Positions 43,611 through 55,314 of a DNA stretch of 64,000 bases are shown one piece after another. How positions within the stretch are numbered: the stretch's first letter is position 1; each line of letters opens with the position of its first letter. Both the position numbers and the translations under genes were made by a program. The stretch is from Rhizopus sp. PT2906. Taxonomy: Eukaryota; Mucoromycota; Mucoromycetes; Mucorales; Rhizopodaceae. The stretch lies in NCBI GenBank assembly GCA_025529335.1, contig JAMYHX010000022.1, forward strand, positions 124,001 to 188,000. The letters run 5' to 3'. The notes under the pieces were generated by a model. That model saw nothing but the letters and a program-made list of their open reading frames with translations, had not been told where the DNA came from and did no database searches.

Positions 43611-46600
43611 ATGTTGTCCCGTGTTGCTACTCGTTCAAGAAGTGCTCTTATTGCACGCTTACCTTCTGCCTCTACTTCAGTTCTTAGACAATCGCTTTTA
43701 CCCAAGGCTCATGTCAAGTCTGTTGTTCGTTTTCAACATACAACTAAGCCTGCTTTAGCTAAACTAGCTCCTTTGGATACCTTTCCTCGTCGTCATATCG
43801 GTTCTGAAGGTAAAGAAGTTCAGGAAATGTTACATCAATTGGGCATCAAGGATATCGATGAACTCTTGGGAAAGACTATCCCATCTGCCATTCGTTCTCC
43901 AAAGCCATTAGCTATCGGACAAGGTCTTCCTGAGCGTCAGTTGCTCAAACGTCTCAAGGACATTGCCTCAAAGAACGTGATCAATCGTTCTTATATCGGT
44001 CAAGGCTATACAGATACGGTAGTACCCAATGTCATTTTGCGCAACATTCTCGAAAATCCAGCATGGTATACACAGGTAAGAACACACTCCCTTTTGATTT
44101 TAAGGTTTAATTAAACCATCTGCAGTATACACCCTATCAACCCGAAATTGCCCAAGGTCGTCTCGAATCTTTATTGAACTATCAGACCATGGTTTCTGAT
44201 CTCACTGGTTTGCCTATTGCCAATGCATCTCTCCTGGATGAAGGTACTGCCGCTGCTGAAGCCATGTTGATGAGCTGGCAATCAGCACGTAGCAAAAAGA
44301 ACGTATACGTGGTTGATGAAAACTGTCACCCTCAAACCATTGCTTGCTTAAAGCTCCGTGCTGAAGCATTCAATATTGAAATTGTTGTTGCCAATGTACT
44401 TCAATATCATTTTGAGGAAAACAAAAAGAATCTTTGTGGTGTCTTGCTGCAGGTAAAACAGAGAAAAAAAAAAGAAGGGCGTGGGGAAATATGTAGGAGA
44501 ATGAAAGTGCTTATCTGTTTTTGTCCAAAATTAGTATCCCAATACCCGTGGTTCCGTTCATGATTATGAAGCCTTGACTGCTCGAATTCATTCTGCTGGT
44601 GGTCTCGTCGCTGTTGCTACTGACTTGATGGCCTTGACCTTGTTGAAGGCTCCTGGTGAATTTGGTGCTGATATTGCCCTTGGTAACTCTCAACGATTTG
44701 GTGTTCCCTTAGGCTTTGGTGGTCCTCACGCTGCCTTCTTCGCCTGCAAAGAAGAACACAAGCGCCGTATTCCAGGTCGCTTGATTGGCGTATCCAAGGA
44801 TGCAGATGGTAACAACGCATATCGTCTCGCTCTTCAAACCAGAGAACAACACATTCGTCGTGAAAAGGCTACCAGTAACATCTGTACCGCCCAAGCTCTT
44901 TTGGCCAACATGTCCGCCATGTATGCCATCTACCATGGACCCGAAGGTCTTCGAGCCATCGCACAACGTATTAATGACATGACAGCTGTCTTGGCTGATG
45001 GTATTCGTCAGCATGGCTTCGAGATCGAGAACAAGGACAATTTCTTCGATACCCTTTCCGTCAACGTCGGCAACTCATCCTCTATCCTTCAAAAGGCTGC
45101 TGCAGAGGGCATCAACCTTCGTGCTATAGATAACCACACTGTCGGCATCACCTTGGATGAAGCAGTGACCCAAGAAGATCTTGATAAGCTCCTTCATGTG
45201 TTCCAGAAGGAAGGTGCACCTGCCGTCACCGTCGAGAGCCTGTCTAGCACATTGGAATCCAACCGCCTGACCTTCCCTCACCAGCTGAAGCGTACATCCA
45301 GCTATTTGACTCACCCTGTTTTCAACTCTTATCACTCTGAGACCGAGATGCTTCGATACATTCATCACCTCGAAAGCAAGGATCTCTCCTTGGTCCATTC
45401 CATGATTCCTCTCGGCAGCTGTACTATGAAGTTGAACGCCACAACCGAAATGATTCCTGTCACCTGGCCTGAATTTTCCAATATTCACCCATTCGCGCCT
45501 GCTGAACAGACACGCGGCTATCTCGCCATGCTAGATGAGCTTGCAGATGACTTGAAGGAAATCACTGGCTTTGATGGTGTCTCTCTTCAACCCAATTCAG
45601 GCGCTCAAGGTGAATACGCTGGTCTTCGTGTCATTCGTGCCTACCACCATGCTCGTGGTGAAAGCCACCGTAATGTGTGTTTGATCCCTATCTCAGCTCA
45701 CGGCACCAACCCTGCATCTGCAGCCATGTGTGGCATGGACATTGTGATCATTCAGTGTGACAGCAAGGGTAATTTGGACATGGAAGATTTGAAAGCAAAG
45801 GCAGAAAAGTACAAGGACCGATTGGGTGCTATCATGATCACGTATCCTAGTACATTTGGTATGTTTGAAGCAGGTGTCTCTGATGCATGCAAGGTCGTAC
45901 ACCAATACGGCGGTCTCGTTTATCTTGACGGTGCCAACTTGAATGCCCAGATCGGTTTAACCAAGCCTGCAGAGATCGGTGCTGACGTCTGTCACATGAA
46001 CTTGCACAAGACCTTCTGTATTCCTCATGGTGGTGGTGGACCAGGTATGGGCCCTATCGCATGTACCAAAGAACTCGAACCATATCTTCCTGGCCACCCT
46101 GTCGTTCCTTGTGGCGGACAAAACGCGATTGGACCTGTCTCTGCTGCTCCTTATGGATCTGCTTCAATTCTGCCCATCTCCTGGGCATATATCAAGATGA
46201 TGGGTGGTGAAGGCTTAACAAGGGCTACTAAACTCGCCATTTTGAACGCAAACTACATGGCCAGCCGTCTGTCTGAGCACTACGAGATCTTGTTCACCAA
46301 CGAAAACGGTATGTGTGGTCACGAATTTATCGTTGACATTCGACCTTTTATGGACCATGGTATTGAAGCCATTGATGTTGCCAAACGTCTTCAAGATTAC
46401 GGATTCCACAGCCCCACCATGTCTTGGCCAGTCACCAACACGCTGATGATTGAACCTACCGAATCCGAAAGCAAGGCTGAACTCGATCGTTTCTGTGATG
46501 CCATGATTTCTATCCGTCAAGAGATACAACAAGTGATCGACGGCAAATTACCCAAGAAGAACAATATGCTCAACAGAGCCCCTCACTCTCTCAAGACACT

Positions 46601-46763
46601 CATGTCTGATAAATGGGACCGCCCTTATTCTCGTGAGGTTGCTGCTTTCCCCATGCCATACTTGCGTGAAAAGAAATTCTGGCCTAGTGTGTCTCGTGTA
46701 GATGATGCCTATGGTGATAGAAACTTGATGTGTACTTGTCCTTCTCCTGAAGAGTACGCCTAA
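43611..46763 (+). CDS. GCV2: Glycine dehydrogenase (decarboxylating), P-protein, mitochondrial
   Basis: PLP-dependent P-protein of the glycine cleavage complex, 1,006 aa. Exons 43611-44075, 44126-44452 and 44535-46763 total 3,021 coding bases. The N-terminus (MLSRVATRSRSALIARLPSA) is a mitochondrial presequence. The first half has DTFPRRHIGSE, SYIGQGYTDT and YTPYQPEIAQGRLESLLNYQ. The second half has SMIPLGSCTMKLN, ISAHGTNPASAAM and the PLP-lysine motif MNLHKTFCIPHGGGGPGMGP. It decarboxylates glycine and passes the aminomethyl group to H-protein in the mitochondrial matrix. Length and both halves are complete, so it should be functional. Codon use is biased toward high expression. Confidence 0.97.
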
Positions 46764-48367
46764 ATAAGAAAATTGTGTATTTATTTGTATAATGTATAGA
46801 CTATCTTTATTTATTCCCAATATTTTGATCTTAATAAAGATTTAATCAACGTAAACAACGTTTAGAAAAAATAATGAATGAAGCTACTGACATCATGTTG
46901 TCTGGCTTATATAGTGAGCACCTCCTTATACATGTAAGACAGTGGAACATCCTTTATAAAATACGAATTTACCATAATCACACGTGACCTAAGTAGCCTT
47001 TGTTAATCAAACTGACAACATGAAATTAGAATAAAAAATTTCTTTCCATTTCTTCTTGAAAAGAAACAAGATGGGAACTTTATAAAGATCAGTTGATATC
47101 TGTCCAGAACTGTCTACTTCAGCTACTTTCACAATCCTCACAACCATTCCAGCGTATCCGAACCTCTGACCATGCATCCAAAGCATGAGTGATAGCTCTA
47201 AGTTGGTAATTAGTACCCAAGACAGCTGGACAAAAGCTAAAGATATTGAGTCAAATGCATCAATACGTCATTTGAACCTTTTAAGTTGGATGGCCAAGCA
47301 AGACAGCTTCGATCACCTTTTTTTTTTTCTAAATTGTGCGACACTTTTTGTATGGTTAATATGATATAGAATTTATTCTTATAAAAGACAAAAAGAAAAG
47401 GGCATTAATGTATTGAATTGAGTTCAGTGCTTAAAGTCTTCCCTCCCTCTGGCTCTGTCCGATCTATATATTATTCACACACACACAAAAGCATAAAGAG
47501 AATATCAATTCTCTAAAGGGAGAGCAATACCACAACTGAAAATGAAGGGAGGCAACAAAGATTTTGGGAAGGTGCACAAATTAGGAGTGTGCCATAAAGT
47601 AGAAACCAATCTTATTTTCTGGGAAAAAAAAAAAGGAGAAAAAGTTCACCTGAGCTATTACACATTTTAGAGATATGAGTCTCCCTTTTTTGCTTGTTAA
47701 ACATGAGGAAATTACGTTTATCAACAATAAAGTAAAAAAGTTTATACATTTTGTAATACAATGCAAAGTATTAAAAAGTGTCTTATCATGTTTTCATCTG
47801 TAATAGGCTTAGTTATTCTCAGATAGAATGGAATTATCCTTTCTTTCCTAAAACTAAGCCTATTTCCGTAATCAAACTAATTGATTGGATATTGAATATG
47901 CAAGAATTAAAATGTCAAAGTATCGTTGTACATTGGTTAAGGGTCTAAAATAATGTTCTTCCATGTTGCATGAACTATATTTATATTAGTGAAAGGTTAC
48001 AGTATGAAAATAAGGGTAAAATTAATCAGTGCACTCTCGCTCTTGTATGCGATTGGCTTTACTTTGTACATTATATCTTGTTTAAAATGACCGCTTTATA
48101 TTGATTGGAATCATAGTCTGAGAGCATCTCTCTTTTTTCGATCCGCTGATTTCCTTTTTTTTTTTTTCTTTATTCTTTCTCTCCCACACAATAAAAAGCT
48201 TTTTTCTTTCTTTCTTTTCTCCTTATTTTTTCATTTAAATAAACTTTATTCTCCTTCTTTCTTTTCTTTCTTTCTTTATCCTTTCTTTTTATCTTTCATA
48301 CATCTTCGTGCTGGCTCACGTAACCCTTTCCATTTTCCTTTTTTAAAAAGAAACCCACACTTTCATT
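46764..48367. other. 1.6-kb spacer with long CT-rich promoter tract
   Basis: 48150-48330 is a polypyrimidine tract (TTTCTTTC units) before the homeobox gene. At ~47100-47300 the minus strand shows protein-like open sequence (for example LGTNYQLRAITHALDAWSEV), but with upstream stops and a competing frame. No gene called. Confidence 0.5.
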
Positions 48368-49537
48368 ATGCATAGCAAACCTTATCCTCCAACAAGTTCC
48401 AGAAGAAGAACACATCTTAAGCCTAGTCAAGTTGCCGTATTGCAGGAAACATTTGTAACCAACACACTTCCAGATGCTGCCATGCGAGCTCAGCTTGCGC
48501 AGGAACTCGGAGTATCTGAACGAACTGTTCAAATCTGGTTTCAGAATCGAAGAGCAAAGGCCCGCAAATTGGAACAGTCAACACTACAACCCAATGTTCG
48601 AACAGGTTGGATTGATATGCCTGTCAAACAAAAGAACAGCCAGGAGCAACACTTTCAAACCACTTTCCGTACCCTGGTTACACCCGAATGTTATGAGGAA
48701 CCCGTCAAGAAAAGACCCCGTTCATCCTCAAAACCAGAAAGATTTTGTATGCCACCCCCTAGTTTACCACCAAGAGCCATGTCGGAAGGCATGGACCGAA
48801 GTATAGCTAAAGAAGGTAATAATATTTCCTTTTATCGTATTTTTTTCTCCTTATAACTTATCCTCCCCTCCCTTTCTTTTGTTTCAATAGCTAAAGAATA
48901 TATTACTATACCTGTTACTGCCCTCCATATCGGAACATGGGCAAGATTCGCTACTCCTATAAATGACCATGAATATGACCTTGTCTGTTTAGCTGATGGT
49001 CATCAACTCATCTGGCAAGTTCAGGATGGCGGTCATCAATTCAGGATTCATGTGAACTATAATCAAATTCAGCAAATTAGGCTTGGTTCCCTCAACCCAG
49101 AACTTGGTCAACTTGACATTGAAATTAAAGAAGTCACATTTTCTATGAAACGCTGTGGCACTGACCTTGATTGGGTTCGATGTGGTGACTTTACAGAATA
49201 CAAGCAGGCCAGCCTCGAGAACATGATTCATTCATTGAATGGAAATCATAATCAGCTAAAACATTCCCTGTTAGAGCTGATCGCACAAGCTCCACAGTTG
49301 GCTTCTAAACTGGTTTTGATGCCCTCAACAATGTACCGTGATATGTCCACTTCTCCGTCTGTTACACCTGAACCTGCCTATTTCGATCAAACTCAATGGT
49401 TAATAGACCCCAAACATGTAACTGACTCTCTTCCTCTTTTAACAACAACCGATTATCAAGATGCCTTTGATCATAGCAATCATTGGTTACTGGATCCATT
49501 GCTGCCTTCTGATCAAAATATTCTAAACTTTATCTAA
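48368..49537 (+). CDS. Homeodomain transcription factor (fungal Yox1/Phx1-like)
   Basis: DNA-binding protein of 364 aa; exons 48368-48815 and 48891-49537. The homeodomain occupies residues ~10-70 (SRRRTHLKPSQVAVLQETFV), with recognition helix ERTVQIWFQNRRAKARKLEQ. A basic, Pro/Ser-rich linker follows (KKRPRSSSKPERF). The C-terminal part contains ITIPVTALHIGTWARF and DLVCLADGHQLIWQVQDGG. This IGTW-containing domain accompanies the homeodomain in some fungal regulators such as fission yeast Phx1. The extreme C-terminus is acidic/aromatic (HWLLDPLLPSDQNILNFI), a plausible activation segment. Target genes unknown. A polypyrimidine tract precedes it, and NSE1 begins only 47 bp after its stop. Confidence 0.9.
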
Positions 49538-49584
49538 AAATATATAAAAAGCTTTTTTTTTTTTCCTTCTTTTCTGAACTCATC

Positions 49585-50440
49585 ATGTCTGACCTGCGCA
49601 ATACACAAGAATATAATGATTCTCATCGATTATTCGTACAAGCCATGCTCTCGAGACGTTCCTTGTCTGAAGAAGAAGCAGAAAATATTTATATGAAAAT
49701 ATGTTCAGTGACAGAAAGTAAAATAAAGGCAACAATGACATTTTTTTTTTTAACAATCTAAAAAAACACAACAGGAGAATCAACTGATTTTGCTATTTTT
49801 GTTGCTCAAATAAACAAATTATTAGAAGAACTTGATTATTCGCTGAGACGATCACGGAATGAAAGAACAGGTGATAATTATATATCACTTGTTAATGTCA
49901 AACAAGACAAAATGACAGAAATTGCAAGTAATTATACACCAACTGAACTCAATTATTGTAAAGAACTAGTAAGTTAAATCTCCTTAATCTATATACAATT
50001 TAATAAGCCCCCCCTCTTTCTCATTCATAAAGTTTGATGCCATTGTGAATGCAGATAATGAAAACTTTGCCATCAGTTCAATGAATGCTATACGTTTAGG
50101 TCAGCGACTCAAATTAACACAAAAGGAAACTCAAGACATCCTCGAACGACTTGTTCAAGATGGCTGGATCGCAGAAGAAGAAAAGGGTATCTATTTCTTT
50201 GATACCAGAGGACTAGCAGAGCTTCAGGGTTACCTCCGTGATCAATATGGAGATGCGATCAAGGAATGCGCCATCTGTCTAGATATTGTCACCATGGGCG
50301 AGTATTGCGAACTTGGCAATTGTCCTGTTCGACTTCATAAATACTGTGCGGATACCCAGTTTAGAGAATCAGTGAATCCGACCTGCCCTCGATGCTCAAC
50401 TACTTGGTTAAGAAGTAACCGGTTCGGTTTGGGATTGTAA
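49585..50440 (+). CDS. NSE1: NSE1, RING-like subunit of the SMC5-SMC6 complex
   Basis: Non-SMC element 1, 244 aa; exons 49585-49717, 49775-49968 and 50033-50440 (735 coding bases). The N-terminal winged-helix region reads HRLFVQAMLSRRSLSEEEA. A second WH segment reads LGQRLKLTQKETQDILERLV and DGWIAEEEKGIYFF. The C-terminal variant RING (C4HC3) runs CAICLDIVTMGEYCE, CPVRLHKYC and CPRCSTTW, with all zinc ligands visible. With Nse3/Nse4 it supports ubiquitin ligase activity in recombinational DNA repair in the nucleus. Convergent with MPE1; stops are 19 bp apart. Confidence 0.93.
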
Positions 50441-50459
50441 ATAAAAAAGTAAGCTTTAT

Positions 50460-51874
50460 TTAATGATGAGCAAACTTTCGAACGTAATTTTCTACGCATT
50501 CTCTCACGTCCACATTGGCAATCAATCCATCTAAACCATGTTGAATATGCTGTTGACATTCGGCACACGCAAAGTCATGATCCATCATATGAACTCGAAT
50601 ACAGTCATCACAAAAACTGGCACCACAACATGGTGTTATACTAGCATCCCGTAAGAGGCCTTGACAGATGGTGCATTTTAGATGGTCAGGTGCAGGAATT
50701 GATTCATACCAGTCTGTCAAATCGCCTGCTGATGATGATCCAAGGCCAATGGTAGTAGCTGCCTTGGCCACATGTTTATCCCATGCTGTCGAATCTGCTT
50801 GAGCAACTACAATATCTCCCTTCGAAGTCACCATGAGTCCTCCTGTGCCTGCCTTCACTGCATTCTTTGGCTCTTCAATGACCTTTAGAAAACTACGTGG
50901 GATACCTGTGGTGCGCTTGATTCGAGGGTGTTTGTCATATTCCTTATCGCCGTTGGTAGGGCATTGATTGATATAATGACCTGTACAATAAAATTAGATT
51001 TCTCAATCAAACGTATACACACTGTATACTTGCCTTTTTGTCCACATCGATAGCATACATAGTTAGGAGGTGGCACTCTCTGAGGCATTTGTCCATCCTT
51101 ATTTTCGCCGTTATTTTGACCTGGATATCGTGCACGCTTGTTAGGATCACGTGCATTATATGGAATATATTGTTGTCTACATAATCAATTAGTTTGGGTT
51201 CTTTTTCTTTAATTCTACTGAGCTTACTCTGCTAGTCTTTCCTGCATCACCCCCCATTGATCTGTTGTTTGTTGAAACATGGCTTGAATACGTGCCTCTT
51301 CAGAATCGTCCTTGGGTGCGTCATTTTGAGGATTGATTGAATCGATTTGCATTTGCTGCGGTTGTTGTTGATGTTGTTGATGTTGTTGATGAAGTTGTTG
51401 TTGAGGAGGAAGAGATCTTTGTGTGTTATTCAATACCAAATTTCTATGATTTGACATAAATGTAGATGTTGGATTTGTTGGTGTTCCAGTTGGATTCTTT
51501 ATTACACCACTTTGACCTTTATTATCCATTGCTCCTAATACATAACGCTGTGCTGTACCTTTTCCTGGCCGTGAAGCTGGTAGTCGCCTGACGATGATGG
51601 AAGTATTTCTTGGTACCATAAAGTTGTCATCCTTATATTCTTTTATATACACCCTCTTTTAATGACCTCATTAAATACACTTTTTTTTTTTATTTTTACC
51701 TTCGTCTGTTTGTGCATTGTAAATAGCAAGATCAAAATCTGTTCCCTTTCCCAGTCTCTTGGCTCGAATGATTTCAGCTTTCAAGTCAAAAACAGTGGCT
51801 CCTGGGCCATCAAATGTAAACACATCGTAATCTGAATCTTTGGCTACTTTAAATTTATAATAAATCACAGACAT
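50460..51874 (-). CDS. MPE1: MPE1 / RBBP6-type cleavage and polyadenylation factor subunit
   Basis: Subunit of the nuclear mRNA cleavage and polyadenylation factor. First exons are 51700-51874 and 51228-51639. The N-terminal DWNN ubiquitin-like domain reads VIYYKFKVAKDSDYDVFTFD and DNFMVPRNTSIIVRRLP. A Gln/His-rich linker follows. The CCHC zinc knuckle is split by an intron (YVCYRCGQKG then HYINQCPT). RPDH-type downstream residues include RIKRTTGIPRSFLK. The C-terminal RING/U-box reads LKCTICQGLLRDASITPCCG and SFCDDCIRVHMMD. The order DWNN-knuckle-RING is diagnostic. Its start lies 70 bp from that of the enolase-phosphatase gene on the opposite strand. Confidence 0.94.
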
Positions 51875-51944
51875 TTTTTTTTATTATAAAGAAAAGAAGT
51901 AGAACTCCCTCTTTTTTTTTTCACAAAAAATAAAAAATAAAAAA
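51875..51944. promoter_or_regulatory. 70-bp head-to-head spacer, presumed bidirectional promoter
   Basis: Only 70 bp separate the ATGs of MPE1 (minus) and enolase-phosphatase E1 (plus). The spacer is T-rich then A-rich with no TATAAA box of the usual form, so the two genes must share a core promoter region or start inside each other. Confidence 0.6.
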
Positions 51945-52908
51945 ATGTCAAACTACGATACAGTTGTCCTTGACATTGAAGGAACTATTACACCCATTAC
52001 CTTTGTTCATGAAACCTTGGTAAGTCATTATTATTGATACATGTGATCACTGATTATTATCAATAGTTTCCCTATGTTACAAGTGGTTTGAAGGCATTCC
52101 TTGATCGCGTTTGGGATTCACCAGATTTAAAGGATCAAATTGAATTACTTCGAAAACAGGTAAAATTGTGCACACACTTTTTGTTGTAAGTCATTAAACA
52201 CATGCTTGTAGGCAAAACAAGATGTTGATGATAAACTCCCTGAAGCAAGTTTGATTCCTACTGAAGCAGAAGCGTAAAACCAACACTCAGAAATAACAAA
52301 AAAAAAAAGTTAACCATTATATTTTAATATATTTAGTTCACCTGAGGAAATCAAGTCAAGTGTTATCAAGAATATTAACTGGCAAATGAAGGCAGATCGT
52401 AAGATTGGTGCTTTAAAATCCTTTCAAGGTTACATGTGGAAAGAAGGATATGAGTCTGGAGAGCTTCGTGGTGTGTAAGTAAATTATTGTATTAAAATAA
52501 CCCAAATAACCCCCTCTTTTTTTTGGTAGGATATACGATGATGTTTTACCAAGATTAGATCAATGGATTGCTGAGGGTAAAAAGATTTACATTTATTCAT
52601 CCGGAAGTGTCCCTGCTCAAAAGCTTCTTGTCGGATTCTCGACCAAGGGAGACTTGTCAAAATACTTTTCTGGATACTTTGATACAAAGATTGGCTTAAA
52701 GATTGAACCTGAATCTTATAAAAAGATTGCTCAGGAAATTAACAAGGAATGCTCATCCATTCTATTCGTTTCTGACAATATCAAAGAGATTGTTGCCGCT
52801 AATGAAGTTGGTTATCAAGTCGTGATCTCAGATCGTCCAGGCAATGCTCCACTTGGAGATGAAAGTAAAGCATTCAAGATCATCACTTCATTTGATCAAA
52901 TAAACTAG
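51945..52908 (+). CDS. UTR4: Enolase-phosphatase E1 (methionine salvage)
   Basis: HAD-superfamily MASA/E1 enzyme, bifunctional in methionine salvage: it enolises and dephosphorylates 2,3-diketo-5-methylthiopentyl-1-phosphate. Five exons. Motif I is VVLDIEGTITPITFVHE (nucleophile Asp in DIEGT). The substrate region is WQMKADRKIGALKSFQG and MWKEGYESGEL. Motif II is IYIYSSGSVPAQKLL. The conserved lysine is in TKIGLKIEPESY, and motif III is ILFVSDNIKEI. C-terminus: RPGNAPL. Length (~245 aa) matches the family. Cytosolic. Convergent with ARP4; stops lie 20 bp apart. Confidence 0.94.
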
Positions 52909-52928
52909 AAGGAAAAAAAAATAGGCAT

Positions 52929-54431
52929 TTATTGGCATTTTGTTTCTATAATCGAAGATCCAATTTCCTCGTATTCTTTCTTTGATATCCACATTTGATG
53001 AAAAGTGTTCAAGGAAGCTAAAATAGAGCCGCCTAACCAACTACTGCATTTACGTTCAATCTGACTTCCTGCGCCATGAACCTTTACCTTTGCCTACAAA
53101 GCAATGTTATTACTGTTTCAATATGTAAAGACTACACTTACGCCTGGTATCATCATGGGCAACTCATTACTCAGTCTTTCAATGAACCCAGAAAAGAGTG
53201 TGTTTCCACCTGCGACGATGACATTATTAAACAATAGAGGACGTAAATCCATATCACAAGCTGTGATACTGTTATAAACAAGCTTAGAGACACCAACAGT
53301 ATGTCGAAGTTGGTTCATGGATAATCCTAATGAAGGAATCTTTTCGTTTTCTCTTCCTTGTTCAACTGGAGGCTATTACATGTCATTAAGCTTCACGTAT
53401 ACCGTTTTCTCTTTATATACTTACCACACGAATATGGTGTGGGTTAAACATGATCTCTGGTACTCTATATCTTTCTACACCAAATGTCGTGTTATAACCA
53501 TCAGGAAATTCAAAGGGTCTTTGAGGTCGCTGTGCCATCAATCGCTCGTCAAAGGGAATTTCTGATACTTGAGATACGGATTCTTTGTATTCATGAATAA
53601 TTCTAGAGATATGATAATCTTCAAAGCTCTTTGTTGTGTTTGGTCTTTCTCGTAATTCAACCTGAGGTTGTTCACCAGCTCCAACTGGTTTCTTTTTCGC
53701 AATTTTATAAAGTGGGGTTATATTCATTCTCAAGTCATTTTTCAGGTGCTCTTTAATCTGTTCTGATAGCAAGTCACCGCCTATTGATTGATGCAAGATA
53801 CCCTTCTTCAAGACATAGCCATCATAAACAGGCACTGCACTCGTGATACTTCCTCCTGAATCTAAAACTAAAGCAGTAGCTCTGCCTACTGAATACCTGT
53901 TTTCTCTCTTGGTTAGCTTTTTAAAATATATACACCTACACACACACACACACACACTTACGCTGTCATTACAGGGCTCTTTGCTACATAAAAAGCAGGC
54001 ATATCAAACTTTTCAAAAGCCAATTCCATCAATTTTTCACGGTTCTCTGTTGTATTCCAGGCTGGTTCAGTACATAAAAAGGGATGCTCTGAAGGATTGA
54101 TGTGAAGATAGTCTTGGAAAGCAGTTTTCCAAATCTGTTCAACGGCGTCCCAATCACGAATCATACCATCCTCCATTGGATTCTTGATCTCAACGTTAGG
54201 TCTCCATGTGTTAAGTTGAGCGTCACCGACATAATAATTGTTATTTTGATCAACACCATAACAAGTTGGAATTATAGTTTTAGGTACTTCTTCACCTGCA
54301 AAACCTACGCGTGTGGAAGTTGATCCCATATCCAACACGACAGCATTTACTTCGTCTATAAGGAGGGGTAAAATGTTTGAGATTTTGTCTGTAGATTTAA
54401 TCATTTCTTTACCTCCACCATAAGTCACCAT
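52929..54431 (-). CDS. ARP4: ARP4 / BAF53-type nuclear actin-related protein
   Basis: Actin-fold subunit of NuA4 and of INO80/SWR-type remodelers. Starts MVTYGG at 54431. An intron at 54356-54415 (GTAAAG donor) must be removed to give YGGDEVNAVVLDMGSTSTRV, the Arp4 N-terminus. Unspliced it reads through as an artefactual insertion. Further landmarks: FAGEEVPKTIIPTCYG, PMEDGMIRDWDAVEQIW, PFLCTEPAWNTTENREK, FDMPAFYVAKSPVMTA, TALVLDSGGSITSAVPVYDG, YHISRIIHEYKESV, NVIVAGGNTLFSGFIERLS and the end WLGGSILASLNTFHQMWISK. The BAF53/Arp4-specific insertion with KKKPVGAGEQP is present. An intron at ~53890-53960 holds a CA repeat. Confidence 0.92.
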
Positions 54432-55314
54432 TATTTTAATAAAGGAAAACGGTGAATCGCTCTCCGCGCGCGCGTATGTATGCGCTCTGTGATTTTTTTT
54501 TTTTAGTCCTCGTCTGATTGGCCAAAAGGTAGGCAAACAAAGATAGAATAAAAAAAAACAATCATCCTTTAAAAAAGGATCTGCTTGTTTTATTCATTTT
54601 AATCTTTACTTTCTTTAAAATTACTGTCACGCCAAGAGATGAACAATAGAGTAAACTGACATCCGTCTCCGCTTTATCTTTCTGCCCTTGTCTTCCTGTC
54701 TCTTTTTTTTTTTCACTCGTTGTATTACAACGTTTATACAACTGGAATTTATCCAGTTACTTTATGGCTTTCTTCCGATTTTTACTTTATTTTGATCTGA
54801 AGAAGATGAACACTTCTTCCGGTTCTGCCCGCTCAAATTATATCATGTTGAAATGATTTTTACAAGTTTAGCTTTCATGTAGGGTGGTATTCACATATGC
54901 GCGGTGGGTGATACAAGTATTTTTGCATCTGTCAAAAAAAGATCACAAGGGGTCCCTCTTATTATTATTAAAAGTCATATTCAACACACTTTGAGATCTT
55001 TTTCAGAACATCATCTCTTTGCTTCATCATTCGTTTCTAATAAAAGAGAGAGAGAGAGAGAGAGAAAGGTTTAATGACAGTGTAAAACTATTCAAGGTCA
55101 GCATAAATATTTATTTCGGTCAAATCCAGTAAACAAAAAGAGAGAGAGAGAGGGGAGGGAAAAAGGTCTGGAGTGCAGTAATGTAATTCATCATGTGACC
55201 ATTCAGTTGACTGTCATGATTGTCATACAATACATTGCTCTTTTTTTTTTTTCTTTATTTCTTCTTTCTTTACCCTTTTTTATTTTTTCATGACGAAAGA
55301 GAGTGAAACAAAAG
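54432..55314. other. Divergent promoter region between ARP4 and FNIP-like gene
   Basis: 883 bp. Contains an inverted CCAAT (GATTGGCC at ~54517), two GA-repeat microsatellites (55044-55065 and ~55138-55151) and T-runs. No gene. Confidence 0.6.

Noticed and set aside
54356..54415. In-frame extra residues (GKEMIKSTDKISNILPLLI) near the ARP4 N-terminus
   Set aside because: Unspliced intron without a stop: GTAAAG donor and CTTATAG acceptor; splicing restores YGGDEVNAVVLD.
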